Shown here: positions 19,138-29,353 of the stretch, piece by piece | How the letters are laid out: each line of letters begins with the position of its first letter | How positions within the stretch are numbered: position 1 is the stretch's first letter | From: Nitrosomonas sp. | GTDB taxonomy: Bacteria; Pseudomonadota; Gammaproteobacteria; Burkholderiales; Nitrosomonadaceae | NCBI GenBank assembly: GCA_016710135.1 | Contig: JADJLM010000006.1 | Span: 1-64,000, forward strand | Direction: 5' to 3' | DNA length: 64,000 bases | Notes under the pieces: generated by a model | Databases searched by the model: none | What the model saw: only the letters and a program-made list of their open reading frames with translations | What the model was told of the DNA's origin: nothing | Made by a program: the position numbers and the translations under genes

Positions 19138-19893
19138 CTATATTAACTCTTTAATAATCAATGCTTGATCTTGTAAATAAATTTGTACCGGTTTCTTAGG
19201 AGTAATATCTTTTAGATCTTCACTGGTTTTATAATCCCCTGCGATAGAAATTAGCTCTGCTTGTAGATCAGAACAAAAAATTCGAGCATCTCTGTTTCCT
19301 TGCACACCGGCTAAGGCTCTACCTCTTAATGTATTGTAGACATGAATATTTCCTTCAGCCATTATTTCTGCGCCTGCGCTGACCTGCGTTAAAATAATTA
19401 AATCACCTGGGGCGTAGATGCGCTGACCTGAACGAACTGGTTGACTAATCAGTGTAGTAGCAGTACTTACAACAATTTCTTTAATGACTTCGTGTGGCGC
19501 AGATGGCCGAGATGAATAAGCAGCTTTTTGTATCTCAGCTTGAGCGCTCGTGGTGCTCTGTGACATATCTACAGGAATGAATAAAGAAGCCGCATGAAGA
19601 TTTTGCTGGTCGTCTCCACCTCGAACTCCAACTGGAAATAGGCCAACACCGCGTATTAGATTAATGAGCTTGATAATATCGATTTCATGTTCTTGTAGAT
19701 TCAGTTCACGCACATCGAGAATGATCGGTGAATTTCTAAAGAAATCCTGAGCTTGTGATATTTTTTCACGAAGCTTTTGTTCAATCATCATTAAATCATT
19801 ACTATAGATTATTAAAACCAGCACAAAGAAAGTGCTGCTTTTAAACTCAAGCACAGGTTGCATGTCGTAATTTTTATTAACGTCTAGCGACAT
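19138..19893 (-). CDS. minC: Septum site-determining protein MinC
   Basis: MinC inhibits FtsZ assembly away from midcell. It has an N-terminal FtsZ-binding domain ([39 protein letters not shown]) and a C-terminal beta-helix for MinD binding and dimerisation ([54 protein letters not shown]). The two are joined by a linker with many Ser/Ala/Thr residues. At 251 residues it is complete and begins the minCDE operon; the region upstream faces the Slp lipoprotein gene. Confidence 0.95.
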   Translation of the reverse strand: MSLDVNKNYDMQPVLEFKSSTFFVLVLIIYSNDLMMIEQKLREKISQAQDFFRNSPIILDVRELNLQEHEIDIIKLINLIRGVGLFPVGVRGGDDQQNLHAASLFIPVDMSQSTTSAQAEIQKAAYSSRPSAPHEVIKEIVVSTATTLISQPVRSGQRIYAPGDLIILTQVSAGAEIMAEGNIHVYNTLRGRALAGVQGNRDARIFCSDLQAELISIAGDYKTSEDLKDITPKKPVQIYLQDQALIIKELI

Positions 19894-20146
19894 TTGGTTA
19901 ATCCTGCAATCATCATGAAGTAAGTTATGGTGCTCTTATACGAGTTGCCAATTATACCTTTCAATAGTGGCTAAGAGCTAGTTTTTACGGCGTAGAACCT
20001 CATTGAGAAAATTCTCCTCAGTGAATTATATTTTAATGATGAATAAATAAGCTTGAATTCAGAACGAACTAGTTGATTCCTTATGGTGTCTCAAAGCATA
20101 AATAACTATGATGGCAATCAGTATTGAAAAATCTTAATACGCAATT
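19894..20146 (+). other. Divergent intergenic region between minC and the Slp-type gene
   Basis: About 250 AT-rich bases that must hold both divergent promoters. I see no clear operator, RNA or terminator, only AT-rich stretches that could be -10 elements. Confidence 0.4.
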
Positions 20147-20692
20147 ATGAAAAAAAATTTGCCACTGCTTTGTTATTTATTCCTATTTAGTGCTTGCACT
20201 AGTCTACCAGATGTTATCAAAAGTATTCCGGTTATCGATATACCGTATGGTACGGTAATTAAGGATGCAGATGCTTTCAAAAATAAGCAAGTTCGTTGGG
20301 GGGGAATCATAATTCAAACCGAAACCGAAAAGGATATGAGTTTTGTACAAATTCTTTTCTACTCACTCGACTTTTCTGGTTATCCGTTACTTAGCCAAGA
20401 ACCCGAAGGTCGTTTTGTTATTGCAAGTACAGATTTTTTAGACCCTGCCATCTACACTAAAGGCAGAGTCATTACAGTGGCTGGCATGTTAAATGGCAAT
20501 GTTGAACGCTCAGTTGGAAACAAAAAGATAAGTATTCCATTTTTGTTAGCCAAAGCTATTTATTTATGGCCTAAAGATTATGGAAAATCTTATTTTAGAA
20601 ATGGAGGATATCCTTACTTTTATTATCCTGGATTTTATGGTTATCCTTTCTTCCATCCTGGTTATTATGGGCCATATCGATATTGGCGGTAA
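20147..20692 (+). CDS. Slp-family outer membrane lipoprotein
   Basis: A 181-residue lipoprotein. The signal MKKNLPLLCYLFLFSAC has the lipobox cysteine at residue 17. The Slp domain shows DADAFKNKQVRWGGIIIQTE, EGRFVIASTDFLDPAIYTKG and VITVAGMLNGNVERSVG, then AKAIYLWP. Slp is linked in E. coli to starvation and acid stress, but the molecular function is unknown. The C-terminus is unusual: residues 148-181 form a Tyr/Pro/Gly/Phe-rich tail (YPYFYYPGFYGYPFF) not expected in a basic Slp domain. The following gene begins at or just before the stop, so they are probably co-transcribed. Confidence 0.88.
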   Translation: MKKNLPLLCYLFLFSACTSLPDVIKSIPVIDIPYGTVIKDADAFKNKQVRWGGIIIQTETEKDMSFVQILFYSLDFSGYPLLSQEPEGRFVIASTDFLDPAIYTKGRVITVAGMLNGNVERSVGNKKISIPFLLAKAIYLWPKDYGKSYFRNGGYPYFYYPGFYGYPFFHPGYYGPYRYWR

Positions 20693-20700
20693 ATTCGGTC

Positions 20701-21972
20701 GTGCAAAAATTGATTCGTACTGCTACTTTAATTTTTTTCTCCTTATTGCTAATTCTTGGCACTGTGCTTTTTCTTGTTACTGATAGCGAACCCGCGATTA
20801 GAAAAGATGTTGACATTACTCACGCTCACATCGATAGGATAAAACAAATTTTCGATAATCACCGCAATCATATTTATCCTGGTGAGCTAGGTACAGCAAA
20901 AATTGCTTCAGAAGATGTTGATACGACACTGAATTATTTAACCTATCTTTTTACCAAGGGTAATGCTCAAGTTCAAATCACTGGCCAACATGCGCAGATT
21001 CATTTAAGCATTCCGTTATCGATGGGTACTACAACAATTTTTTTAAATTTAGAGGCGAACTTTATTGAAGCAGAAAGCTTTCCCTTCCTCCAATCAATAA
21101 AAATTAGTCATTTTCAGCTACCGACTTTTCTTGTCGCTAAGATTTTTCCAAAATTAGCGCAATGGTTAATTTCTAACATTCCTGAAATACAACTAGCATT
21201 TAGTGCACTTCAACAAGTTAGAATATCTTCTTCCGGAATTGATATCGTCTATCGCTGGCAAGGGGGATTATTCGATAGATTGAATAAGACTCTTGCAATG
21301 GGCCTACCTTTAGTCAATAAACAAGAACTCGATCGTTTTTATCGATATCATTTAATTCTTACTAATCTTACTTTGAGCAAAAGTAAGCCTATTTCACTAT
21401 CGCAGCTTTTGATCCCGGTAATGCGCCTTGCTTCAGAACAGTCCGCAAAAGGAAATGCGATAGAAGAAAATCGGGCGGCTATCCTGATGACTTCACTTCA
21501 TATATTGGGTATATCGCTAAAAACACTCTTCCCAGAGACCGCTAATTGGCCTAAGCAGCAAAAATATCGAGTTACGCTGGATGGACGCGAAGATTTTGCC
21601 AAACATTTTATGCTATCGGCCACGATTACTGCTTATTCGGACACTAAGCTATCTGATGCTATCGGGCTTTACAAAGAAATCGAAGATTCTCGTTCAGGAA
21701 GCGGATTTTCTTTTAACGATATCGCAGCAGATCGTGCGGGGACAAAATTCGGTGAAAAAGCAATTGAAAATCATATATCAGCGTTAAAGATACAAAACAA
21801 ATTATCTTCAGGGCTTGATGATACGGATTTGATGCCTGCCTGGTTAGATTTACCTGAGTTTTTAACCGAGGCAGCGTTTAAAGAACGATTCGGTGATATT
21901 AATACGCCGTCTTACTTACAACTAGTAGATAAAATCGAACAGCGCATTGCAAATTTAGCCATCTTTCACTAA
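20701..21972 (+). CDS. Membrane-anchored conserved protein of unknown function
   Basis: About 424 residues, with one N-terminal membrane anchor (LIFFSLLLILGTVLFLVT) followed by a large soluble, probably periplasmic part. The body has an amphipathic beta-rich region (INGQ-like VQITGQHAQIHLSIPLSMGT) that recalls lipid-binding or AsmA-like folds only loosely; I do not recognise a family. I prefer the GTG at 20701, eight bases after the Slp stop; an in-frame TTG at 20683 is the alternative. The stop lies three bases from the stop of the convergent TPR gene. Confidence 0.75.
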   Translation: MQKLIRTATLIFFSLLLILGTVLFLVTDSEPAIRKDVDITHAHIDRIKQIFDNHRNHIYPGELGTAKIASEDVDTTLNYLTYLFTKGNAQVQITGQHAQIHLSIPLSMGTTTIFLNLEANFIEAESFPFLQSIKISHFQLPTFLVAKIFPKLAQWLISNIPEIQLAFSALQQVRISSSGIDIVYRWQGGLFDRLNKTLAMGLPLVNKQELDRFYRYHLILTNLTLSKSKPISLSQLLIPVMRLASEQSAKGNAIEENRAAILMTSLHILGISLKTLFPETANWPKQQKYRVTLDGREDFAKHFMLSATITAYSDTKLSDAIGLYKEIEDSRSGSGFSFNDIAADRAGTKFGEKAIENHISALKIQNKLSSGLDDTDLMPAWLDLPEFLTEAAFKERFGDINTPSYLQLVDKIEQRIANLAIFH

Positions 21973-21975
21973 AAA

Positions 21976-23691
21976 TTATTGCATCAATCGTTTCATGGTA
22001 TCGAGTAAGGTTTCGTTATCTGGATCTATTTCAAGCGCTGAGCGCCAAATTTTTTCTGCATTTTCTCTTTCGCCTTGAACCCACAATACCTCACCTAAAT
22101 GCGCAGCAATCTCTGGATCGGGTCGAGAACTAAATGCAAGGTTTAGATAATTTAAACCTTCTTGGATTTTTCCCATTCGAAAGTAAACCCAACCCAAACT
22201 ATCCATAATGTAAGGATCTTCTGGAGATAATTCTACCGCTTTCTGGATTAACGCTAATGCCTCTGCTAATCGTATGCCACGTTCAGCCAGACTATACCCT
22301 AAGGCGTTATAGGCATGCGCATTATCAGGCTTTAATTCAATCAATCGACGCAAATCTTTTTCAACAATGTCAAATCGATCGATCTTATCTGCAGCAAGTG
22401 CTCGATCATAGAGCAACTCGGGTTGATCCGGGTGGCTATCCAACTTTTTATCTAATAGGCCAAACGCTTCTCGATGTTTACCAGCTTCTCTTAGGAGCTG
22501 TGCTTCAGCAAGAATAAGCTGAATTCGTTGTTGATCAGTTTCGGTAGGTATTTGATGGAGATGCTGACGTGCACGATTTATTCCCTCTTTTTTGGCAATT
22601 AATGCCGCATATCGTATTTGAGCAGGAAAAAAACGCTCTCCACTTGAAATACGCTGATAAGTTTCAATCGCGTCATCGGGTCTTTGGGTTACTTCGTAAA
22701 TTCTAGCTAGATTAAAATAGATATTGTTATGATCTTCATAGCCCAGCTCAAGCGCTTTTTCGAAATTTTCTTCTGCGCCTTTGAAATCATTTAATTCTAA
22801 TGACAACAAACCAACTGCCACCGCAATATCAGGATTGACAGGGTTCTCAGCCATCATTTTTTGGAAATGCTCGCGCGCTAACGGAAAATTCTTCTCAGCC
22901 ATTAACATTCGTACATATGCAATTCTCATGTCATTGGCTTTGGGATATTTACCAAGATAATTCTCATAGAAGCTCATAGCTTCGACATTTGCAATCTGTT
23001 GCAAAATACGTCCTTGGTGAATAGCGGCAATTTCCCAGTCAGGACGGAGTTCTAGTGTCCGCTTCATTTCTTTAAGCGCTATATCAAGTTGATTATTTGA
23101 CCAAGCCGCTTGCGATACAGCAAAATGAGCTTCGGGTAAGTTAGGATATTTTGCCGCGAGCGATTGCACAAGCTTATAGGTTTCAGCCTTCTGTGGGTGT
23201 CGTGATAATAACTTATTCAGATGCATGAACGCTTTATCTACCGAGCTTTTTTCAGATGACAATAATTTCTCAAGATGCGGTTTTGCTTTGTCAAGTTTAC
23301 CAATGCTGACAAACAATGCCGCTGCTGCTTGTCGAGCATTCATTGAATTTGGTTCTAGATTAACCCAGTATGCTACAGCTTCTTGAGCGGCATCAGGGCG
23401 ACGTGCTCTCAGCGCAATATCTGTTGCCCTCTCGGCGATCCGTGGATCACGCGTATTTTTAGCTAGCCGGGAATAGCTTTGAATAGCAACATCAATATCT
23501 TCTCGCTGTAATGCCGTTTCGGCCAATAAGTAGTCAAAAAGTACCTCGCTCGTCAGCTCTTGCCTCGGTAAGTCAATTTGAGATTGGTTTTCTTTTGCCA
23601 ACTTTTCATTATTGACGCTCCCGACTTTAGGTAATTGGTTACAACCTGCAAGTCCAATAAGGAGTAATAATAAAAACGCTCTAGATTTCAT
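21976..23691 (-). CDS. TPR-repeat outer membrane lipoprotein
   Basis: A 571-residue lipoprotein with signal MKSRAFLLLLLIGLAGC (lipobox LAGC) and tetratricopeptide repeats through most of its length, for example PDIAVAVGLLSLELNDFKGA, AHAYNALGYSLAERGIRLAE and YIMDSLGWVYFRMGKIQEGL. This family commonly lies upstream of lolB and ispE in betaproteobacteria; here it is separated from lolB by the min operon and two other genes. TPR lipoproteins act as scaffolds, often in secretion or envelope assembly. It is transcribed in the same direction as the secretion operon just upstream, after a gap of about 155 bases. Confidence 0.88.
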   Translation of the reverse strand: MKSRAFLLLLLIGLAGCNQLPKVGSVNNEKLAKENQSQIDLPRQELTSEVLFDYLLAETALQREDIDVAIQSYSRLAKNTRDPRIAERATDIALRARRPDAAQEAVAYWVNLEPNSMNARQAAAALFVSIGKLDKAKPHLEKLLSSEKSSVDKAFMHLNKLLSRHPQKAETYKLVQSLAAKYPNLPEAHFAVSQAAWSNNQLDIALKEMKRTLELRPDWEIAAIHQGRILQQIANVEAMSFYENYLGKYPKANDMRIAYVRMLMAEKNFPLAREHFQKMMAENPVNPDIAVAVGLLSLELNDFKGAEENFEKALELGYEDHNNIYFNLARIYEVTQRPDDAIETYQRISSGERFFPAQIRYAALIAKKEGINRARQHLHQIPTETDQQRIQLILAEAQLLREAGKHREAFGLLDKKLDSHPDQPELLYDRALAADKIDRFDIVEKDLRRLIELKPDNAHAYNALGYSLAERGIRLAEALALIQKAVELSPEDPYIMDSLGWVYFRMGKIQEGLNYLNLAFSSRPDPEIAAHLGEVLWVQGERENAEKIWRSALEIDPDNETLLDTMKRLMQ

Positions 23692-23847
23692 TTAAATTAA
23701 ACTCATAAATAAGTAATAGGACTTATAACTAAACAATCAGTTCTTTAAACTACGACATATTTTTCAATTTACATGATGCAAGTTTATAACGAACACTCAT
23801 GGATAATCATCTTATTTTTGTGTTCTTAATAAAAACCCAAAACTAAA

Positions 23848-24504
23848 TCATTGCGTTGAGAAGGGGTTAGCCCTGCTATTATCAGGTTGATTTTGTGGAA
23901 AAGGATTCGCTGATCCACTTCGATTTTGTCCGGAAGGGGCTGACTGACCAGTAAATGGATTAGCATTCTGAGTCTGTCCAGGAGATCCTGGAGCCGCATT
24001 GGGTTGAGTTTGCTGTCGTCCCTGACCCGCTGTCCCAGATGCGTGATTAAACTTCCAATCTTGGTAATTCTTGGCCTTTGAGAATGCTGCGTATTGTTCG
24101 GGAAATTTAGCGCGTTTAATGGGTATTTTAGTTGATAAACTGTAGACACCCGTAATACCTTTCTCACCCTGTTTAATGAGGCCCCATTCGAAGCTGTTCG
24201 TCATGGGATCCATATAAATTTTCCTTAGATACCGTTTTGTAACGATAGACCCTTCATCTTTTAATAAATCAGATAATGATTCGGGGTAGCGTTGACTCCG
24301 ATTAGCGCTGGTAGCGTTATTATAAAAGGCTTCAATTGCTAGACGAAATTGATCGCCCACATAAAGCAACTCGATTTCTTTTTCCCTTTGAGCAGCGGTT
24401 TGCCACATTGGCCCTAATCCCGCTAATGCAACACCCGCGAGCGAAATTGAGAAGAGTGTCCATAAATAAATGTAACCTTGATGCTGTCGAGAAAAAATGA
24501 GCAT
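23848..24504 (-). CDS. Atypical pseudopilin of the type II-like system
   Basis: About 218 residues. After a short leader (MLIFSRQHQG) comes a hydrophobic helix YIYLWTLFSISLAGVALAGL, then an alpha/beta pseudopilin body (REKEIELLYVGDQFRLAIEA; FEWGLIKQGEKGITGVYSLS). The position after the leader glycine is Tyr and residue 5 is Trp, so the near-invariant Glu5 of pseudopilins is missing, as in GspK-type minor pseudopilins. The last 70 residues are a Gln/Asn/Pro/Ser-rich tail with repeats such as NPFTGQSAPSGQNRSG. I chose the Met at 24504, five bases after the previous gene's stop. It is the last gene of the operon. Confidence 0.8.
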   Translation of the reverse strand: MLIFSRQHQGYIYLWTLFSISLAGVALAGLGPMWQTAAQREKEIELLYVGDQFRLAIEAFYNNATSANRSQRYPESLSDLLKDEGSIVTKRYLRKIYMDPMTNSFEWGLIKQGEKGITGVYSLSTKIPIKRAKFPEQYAAFSKAKNYQDWKFNHASGTAGQGRQQTQPNAAPGSPGQTQNANPFTGQSAPSGQNRSGSANPFPQNQPDNSRANPFSTQ

Positions 24505-24508
24505 GCCG

Positions 24509-24904
24509 TTACCACTTATCGTAGAACGTTCCATCTAGCGCTTGACGATCTGAACTGCTACGCACATCGTACATACCTTCAATTTCTGGGTCTGAAGGAG
24601 GTACTTCAATCCAAGTTTGCGAACTTTCCGTCATCGGATCGATAGGAATCGCTCGAATGTACTTTTCTTCCACTAATTGATTGAGACTCAGCGGATACTT
24701 CCCGGTATCAGAATAGAACTTATCAATCGCATCTCGCATAATGCTTAAGTTCTGTCTTAAAACTGCTTCGCGTGAACGATCGATCGAATTGAAATATCTG
24801 GGAGCGACGATACTTAATAGTGTAGCGATCACAGCCATGACGACCAGCAGTTCAATCAGCGTAAAACCATTCGGTCGATACATGTTAGCTTTCCTTATTA
24901 CCAT
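24509..24904 (-). CDS. GspG-like pseudopilin
   Basis: A 124-131 residue pseudopilin. The prepilin peptidase site and helix read NGFTLIELLVVMAVIATLLS, with Glu5 present, followed by the alpha-spine and a C-terminal loop (IDPMTESSQTWIEVPP; MYDVRSSSDRQALDGTFYDKW). The frame overlaps the preceding pseudopilin by seven bases, so the operon is tightly packed. The start could be the first Met (24904) or MYRPNGFTLIELL at 24883; the second gives a standard short leader. Confidence 0.85.
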   Translation of the reverse strand: MVIRKANMYRPNGFTLIELLVVMAVIATLLSIVAPRYFNSIDRSREAVLRQNLSIMRDAIDKFYSDTGKYPLSLNQLVEEKYIRAIPIDPMTESSQTWIEVPPSDPEIEGMYDVRSSSDRQALDGTFYDKW

Positions 24905-25395
24905 CGGTTGTAGGGTATCCCATTCAATCCAACTTTATTGGATCGAGAGTAAACATCAAATACATCGTCGCCTTCATCCGGATCGTCAGGGGGGCTTTCA
25001 TAACTGCGTTTACCCCAGGTGTCAGCATTCGGGATATCTGGATTATCAAACATCGGGTCACGCGGTAGCTTACGCATAAAGTAAATCATACTTTTTTTCG
25101 GATCTTTGATATTAGGAACACCTTCAACAAGCATTTCTAGCCGCTTTGGATAACCTACTTCATCTGCCTTCTTTTCTACTCTCCCCTCATCGGCCGCTTG
25201 TTTATATAAGTCGATCGCAGTTCTAATTTGCCTCAATGCAATACGTAATTCTTGTTCTTTCTCCCGTTTTACGGTCATTTGGTAAAAAGGCATTGCAGCT
25301 GACGCCAAGATGGAAAGTAAAGCAACAACGACCATCATTTCGACCAGCGTAAACCCTTGGCTTGGCTCACGAAAAGTTTTTAGCAAAAAAAACAT
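24898..25395 (-). CDS. GspG-like pseudopilin
   Basis: A 165-residue pseudopilin with leader MFFLLKTFREPSQG and helix FTLVEMMVVVALLSILASAA, keeping Glu5. The body has ALRQIRTAIDLYKQAADEGR and a C-terminal region with many Asp/Pro residues (LPRDPMFDNPDIPN, SPPDDPDEGDDVFDVYSRS), the calcium-binding type loop of GspG proteins. It is the gene after the secretin and overlaps the next pseudopilin by seven bases. Confidence 0.87.
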   Translation of the reverse strand: MFFLLKTFREPSQGFTLVEMMVVVALLSILASAAMPFYQMTVKREKEQELRIALRQIRTAIDLYKQAADEGRVEKKADEVGYPKRLEMLVEGVPNIKDPKKSMIYFMRKLPRDPMFDNPDIPNADTWGKRSYESPPDDPDEGDDVFDVYSRSNKVGLNGIPYNRW

Positions 25396-25403
25396 TATTC
25401 CTG

Positions 25404-27663
25404 CTATTGAATTTCAATGATTGCCGGTGAAGGCAGATCTACATCGACCGATTCTCCTTTTTCATTGCGGGTCGAAATGCTTTGTACCGTGATATTCGTC
25501 GAGCCAGGATTTGGGCTGACCGCTTTGAATCGTAAGACTGCAGTCATGCCATTCGGCTCTTCTCTACCTAATTTCAGCGTGCGCGACCCAGACTTTTCTC
25601 CACCATCCAGCAGTTCTAACATTCCTTTATCGTAAACCAGTTCAAGTTCACTCTCTAGTTTAGTATTTTGCGTCATTAGGCGAATCGTCGCTGTAAATTC
25701 TTTATCCATTGCAACTGTCGCTGGAGCCTGTAGGCTCAACGTTGGCGTAGCTGGATTGGCTTGCGCCGCTGCTGCAAATGGATTGGGAATTGCTTCGGTA
25801 TCGTCAGACAGCATCGGTGCACTGAAAGCAGCTGAAGCTGATGATGGGCCAGCAGGGGCAATTGCTAGCGACTTGGGCGCTATTTTTCGTATCGTGGCTG
25901 GCAATTTTCCTGCTGCCGCTGCCGTACCTGAGTAAAACTCGCTTTCAAGTTTTGTAGGTTGGGTGATATTGCGCATCACATAGGGAGTAATGAGCAAGAT
26001 GATTTCCGTACTTTCTCGATTGAAGCTATGACTCGTAAAGAGTCTCCCTATGACAGGTAAGTCGATTAGCCCTGCGAGACCTGCAAATCCTTTTCGATCA
26101 TTATCGCGTATCAATCCCGCTAACACTTGGGTTTCACCATCTTTTGATGATAACAACGTTTCCGCGCTCCGTGTTCCGATTCTAAATGCTCTGGTTGTTC
26201 CAGATGATTCAGAGGCACCCAAGGTACTGACTTCCAAGGCGACTTTGACTGAAACCTCATTATTAAAAGAGATAATCGGCTCGACTTCAACTTTTAACCC
26301 CACATCTAGATAAGTTACATTCTGGGAAACAAGGCCGGTTGCAGTAGTGCTTGCTTGGAAAATTGGAATTTTATCTCCTAACAGAATTTTAGCTTTCTCA
26401 CGATTTTTAACGCGAATTCGAGGATTAGCCAGAATATCATCGACAGTTAGAGTCTTTCTAAAGTCTATAATGACTTGGTTGTTTACTGTAAAATTTCTAA
26501 GTCCGTCGCTTGTCGACTGTGCTGCACTAATGGCACTAAATTTTGCAACACTTGCTACAGCGGCATCACCAACGGCAGGTACGCCGCTAAATGTAACTGA
26601 CTGAGGTAATTTAGGTCCCAATTCCATGACACGAGTACGACTAAGCTCTAGTACTTCAATATCGAGCATCACTTCGGGATCAGGGAAATCATTGATTGCA
26701 ACGAGTCGTTCTACGAGGCGAATCGCTTCTAACGTATCTCGTATTACAAAAAGATTGAGTTTTTCGTTGACATAGATATCTTTTGCTTTAACTAACCCTC
26801 GGATCATCGCGACCATTTGCTTTACATCGGTATTGGCAATATGAAAGCTGCGCACAACTAATTCTTGATAATCTTTCTGCTTGGCCGGTGTATCGGGGTA
26901 AATCAACAGCGTATTATCGTTCAATATTTTATAAGCAAGCTGATTGGTCATCAGCAATAGCTTCAATACATCTTCAATCCGATTATTTCTAACAAAATTG
27001 AGGTTTTTGAGTCTTGTTGTACCGTTTTATCAAAAATAAAATTGATTCCAGCCGTCTTTGAAATCAGTTCAAAAATTGTTTTAAGCGCTGTATCGCGGAA
27101 CTCCATAGTGATTGGATTATTAAATGCTGTGACCAGGGCAAGAACAGGTTCTTCTGCGCGCGCAATATGTTCATTAAGCCGTTTAACGAGCAGACGCGCT
27201 TCTTCATGGTAGGGGTTTTCCTGCAATACAGCCCTAACAGCAGCTTCTGCACCTTCTACATCATTTCGATCCAGCATTTCTTTGCTCGATTGATGGTAGC
27301 TGATTGATAACGTGAAAGATTCAGCGCATCGAGTCCATCTCGTGCACGTTCTTCATTGGATTTGATTTCTAATACCCGACGATATTTCATTTCTGCCGCA
27401 TCTAAGTTATTCGACGCGAGTAATTTGTCTGCCTCAAACAGGGTTTTATTGATGATCGCTTCACGTTCACGGAAAAGGACCGCTCTGATTTCCTTACTAG
27501 CAGGTTCTTCATATGCTGCCTGTTCTAATTTTTTTAATCCGGCATCTAACTGACCTTGAGCGATTAACTGCTTTCCCTCTAAGAAAGCTTCATTGCGATT
27601 GGTAAAAGTTGCGCAACCGGTTAATATCAAAACGATACTTAATAAATACCCAATTAATCTCAT
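25404..27663 (-). CDS. gspD: GspD-type secretin lipoprotein with TPR and cohesin-like parts (frame disrupted)
   Basis: A secretin forms the outer-membrane channel. The signal MRLIGYLLSIVLILTGC has a lipobox cysteine. TPR-like repeats follow (LDAGLKKLEQAAYEEPASKE), then an N-domain (AFNNPITMEFRDTALKTIFE), N1 (ELVVRSFHIANTDVKQMVAM), and the secretin core VEVEPIISFNNEVSVKVALE ending LLITPYVMRN. The C-terminal ~110 residues form a cohesin-like domain (SLQAPATVAMDKEFTATIRL). Two homopolymer repairs join the pieces: an A in AAA near 27278 (RAKK-MLDRNDVEG) and a T in TTTT near 26996 (SKTSI-FVRNNRIEDVLKL). Length is about 753 residues. A cohesin-like tail and TPR start are not usual for classic GspD but recur in related T4P-like secretins of betaproteobacteria. 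Confidence 0.87.
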
Positions 27664-28279
27664 TAAAGCTTTCCAGATTGTTGATTGATCAAAAGCGTTT
27701 GTTTAATGCGCAGCGGCAAATAAGTAAATTCAATCGTTTCATCGCTAATTCGCTCGACACGATACTGATTGTCGATACGTTCGCCAATTCCTACTACATG
27801 GTTCTTATCTGCTAGTGCTAAAAACACACGGGTTGTTTTTCCCTCGACGACTTTTCCAAGATATTTGAACTGGAGTGGCGGTGCAACGGGTGCAGGCGCT
27901 GGCTGAGGTTTTGACTTCGCACGTTTCATCATTGCTGTGAAGAGATCTCCCTCATCATCTTCGGATGAGGCCGCGCCACCAAATAAGGAACGATCGCCAC
28001 CGCGTGGAGTTCTTATCGGTTCCCAGGAAGTGGCTGCAAAATATCGTCTGCCTCTGTATTAAATTTTCTCTGACTCAATGGGTAGATTGCTAGGGAGCTA
28101 GTTTCTTTTCTTTGCATTGATGGTTTTGATGAATCCTTCATCGATAAAGCCGGTTGAATCTCATCAATGACTTCTTGGTCTTCCTGTTCAACCCAAATTG
28201 CCGCCGCTATCGTTAGAAGGAGTGCGATACCTAATATCGATTTTCGGAGAACCGTCGGTTCTAACGCTAGGCTTTTCAT
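27663..28279 (-). CDS. PilP/GspC-like pilot protein (frame disrupted)
   Basis: One membrane segment follows a short start (LRKSILGIALLLTIAAAIW), then a linker and a C-terminal small beta domain like PilP or GspC (PLQFKYLGKVVEGKTTRVFL; VGIGERIDNQYRVERISDET). The frame breaks near 28017; one extra C in a CC joins LPGN to PIRTPRGGDRSLFGG, giving about 205 residues. PilP/GspC proteins connect the inner-membrane ring to the secretin. The stop overlaps the secretin start, and the start lies three bases after the PilO-like stop, supporting a single operon. Confidence 0.75.
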
Positions 28280-28281
28280 GA

Positions 28282-28835
28282 TTATTGATTGAGATACAAA
28301 TTTAGGCTAAGTCGTACTTCTAATCGACCCGATTTGATATCTTCGCGTTTTATGATCATATCAACTAAGGCAACAGCAGGTATGGTTACTAACATATCTG
28401 CAATAAATGCACGAATTTGCGGATAGCTGCCCCGCACTGGTAATATCATCTCATAACGAGCAAGTTTCGATCCTTTGTCAGAGACAAGTCGATAGTCACT
28501 CCCATGAAGTTCAACACCCCGTTTCTTAGCTACAGCATCGATTTCTTTAACCCAATAAGGCGATGAATCAACATTGGGAAAGGAATCATAAAAACTTGGA
28601 TGGTCTGATTATCATCAAGCTGAATCGGTTGTGAAGCGTCTCGTTGAGATTGTTGTTGCAGCAAGGTTACTTTTGCTTGAACTTGATCAAGCGTTTCATA
28701 TTGTGGCGATACTGCGGCTAGAAAAAAAACGACGGAAAGCACCATCAAGCCAAACCCAAGCTTACCGACCGCACTTAAGCGTAAGATTTGCCAGCGAATT
28801 TCACTCAATAAATTGTTTAAGGCGTATCGATCCAT
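28282..28835 (-). CDS. PilO/GspM-like protein (frame disrupted)
   Basis: One N-terminal membrane helix (LGFGLMVLSVVFFLAAVS) and a coiled-coil stretch (YETLDQVQAKVTLLQQQSQ) are followed by a ferredoxin-like domain read after adding one T near 28590: IQVF-YDSFPNVDSSPYWVKEID, then ARYEMILPVRGSYPQIRAFI and DIKSGRLEVRLSLNLYLNQ. Length is about 185 residues. PilO and GspM proteins pair with PilN/GspL in the inner-membrane assembly platform. It overlaps the PilN-like gene by 19 bases. Confidence 0.75.
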
Positions 28836-29353
28836 GAGGTAATCAAAGAAAATAGGATAGGTCGATGCGGATTTTCCTGCTTTACTTTATAACTGAGTAT
28901 ATGTGCATTTTCGAAAAATGCTTCACGTTCCATGGATTCGACAAACTCAGTTAAAGCAGCTAGATTTCTGGCTTCCCCATTAATCCGAATCGATTGATTG
29001 GCTACGCTGGGTTGCACCGATAACAGCGCAATATCTTTTGTTACCGTATACTCAAGTGAATCAAACAATATTTCCCAAGGTAAATTGAGCTGCTTCATTA
29101 TTTCTCGGGCTTGTTTGAGTTCTTGCTGTGATTCTTGGCTAGCGCGTGAGCTCGATGTCTTAGGTGCACGCTTTTGTTGCTGCGCATTCTCAAAGCGATC
29201 TACTCGGGTTTCCCAGTACGAAATTTCTTCCATGATCGATTTTAAATGCAAAACGGTAGCAACTAAAAATAGTAGCCCCAGCAGCAGCAAGCCATAATCA
29301 AGTGGGCTCGTTTGCTGCCCTGTATAAGGAAATTTAAGGCTAAGTCGACGCAT
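28817..29353 (-). CDS. PilN/GspL-like protein
   Basis: About 178 residues from the Met at 29353 (MRRLSLKFPYTGQQ). It has a single membrane segment (YGLLLLGLLFLVATVLHL), a coiled-coil (ISYWETRVDRFENAQQQK) and a C-terminal ferredoxin-like fold (SLEYTVTKDIALLSVQPS; NQSIRINGEARNLAALTEF). This is the PilN/GspL-C-terminal arrangement. Its start overlaps the end of the PilM-like gene and its stop overlaps the PilO-like gene, so the three are made together. Confidence 0.75.
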   Translation of the reverse strand: MRRLSLKFPYTGQQTSPLDYGLLLLGLLFLVATVLHLKSIMEEISYWETRVDRFENAQQQKRAPKTSSSRASQESQQELKQAREIMKQLNLPWEILFDSLEYTVTKDIALLSVQPSVANQSIRINGEARNLAALTEFVESMEREAFFENAHILSYKVKQENPHRPILFSLITSWIDTP

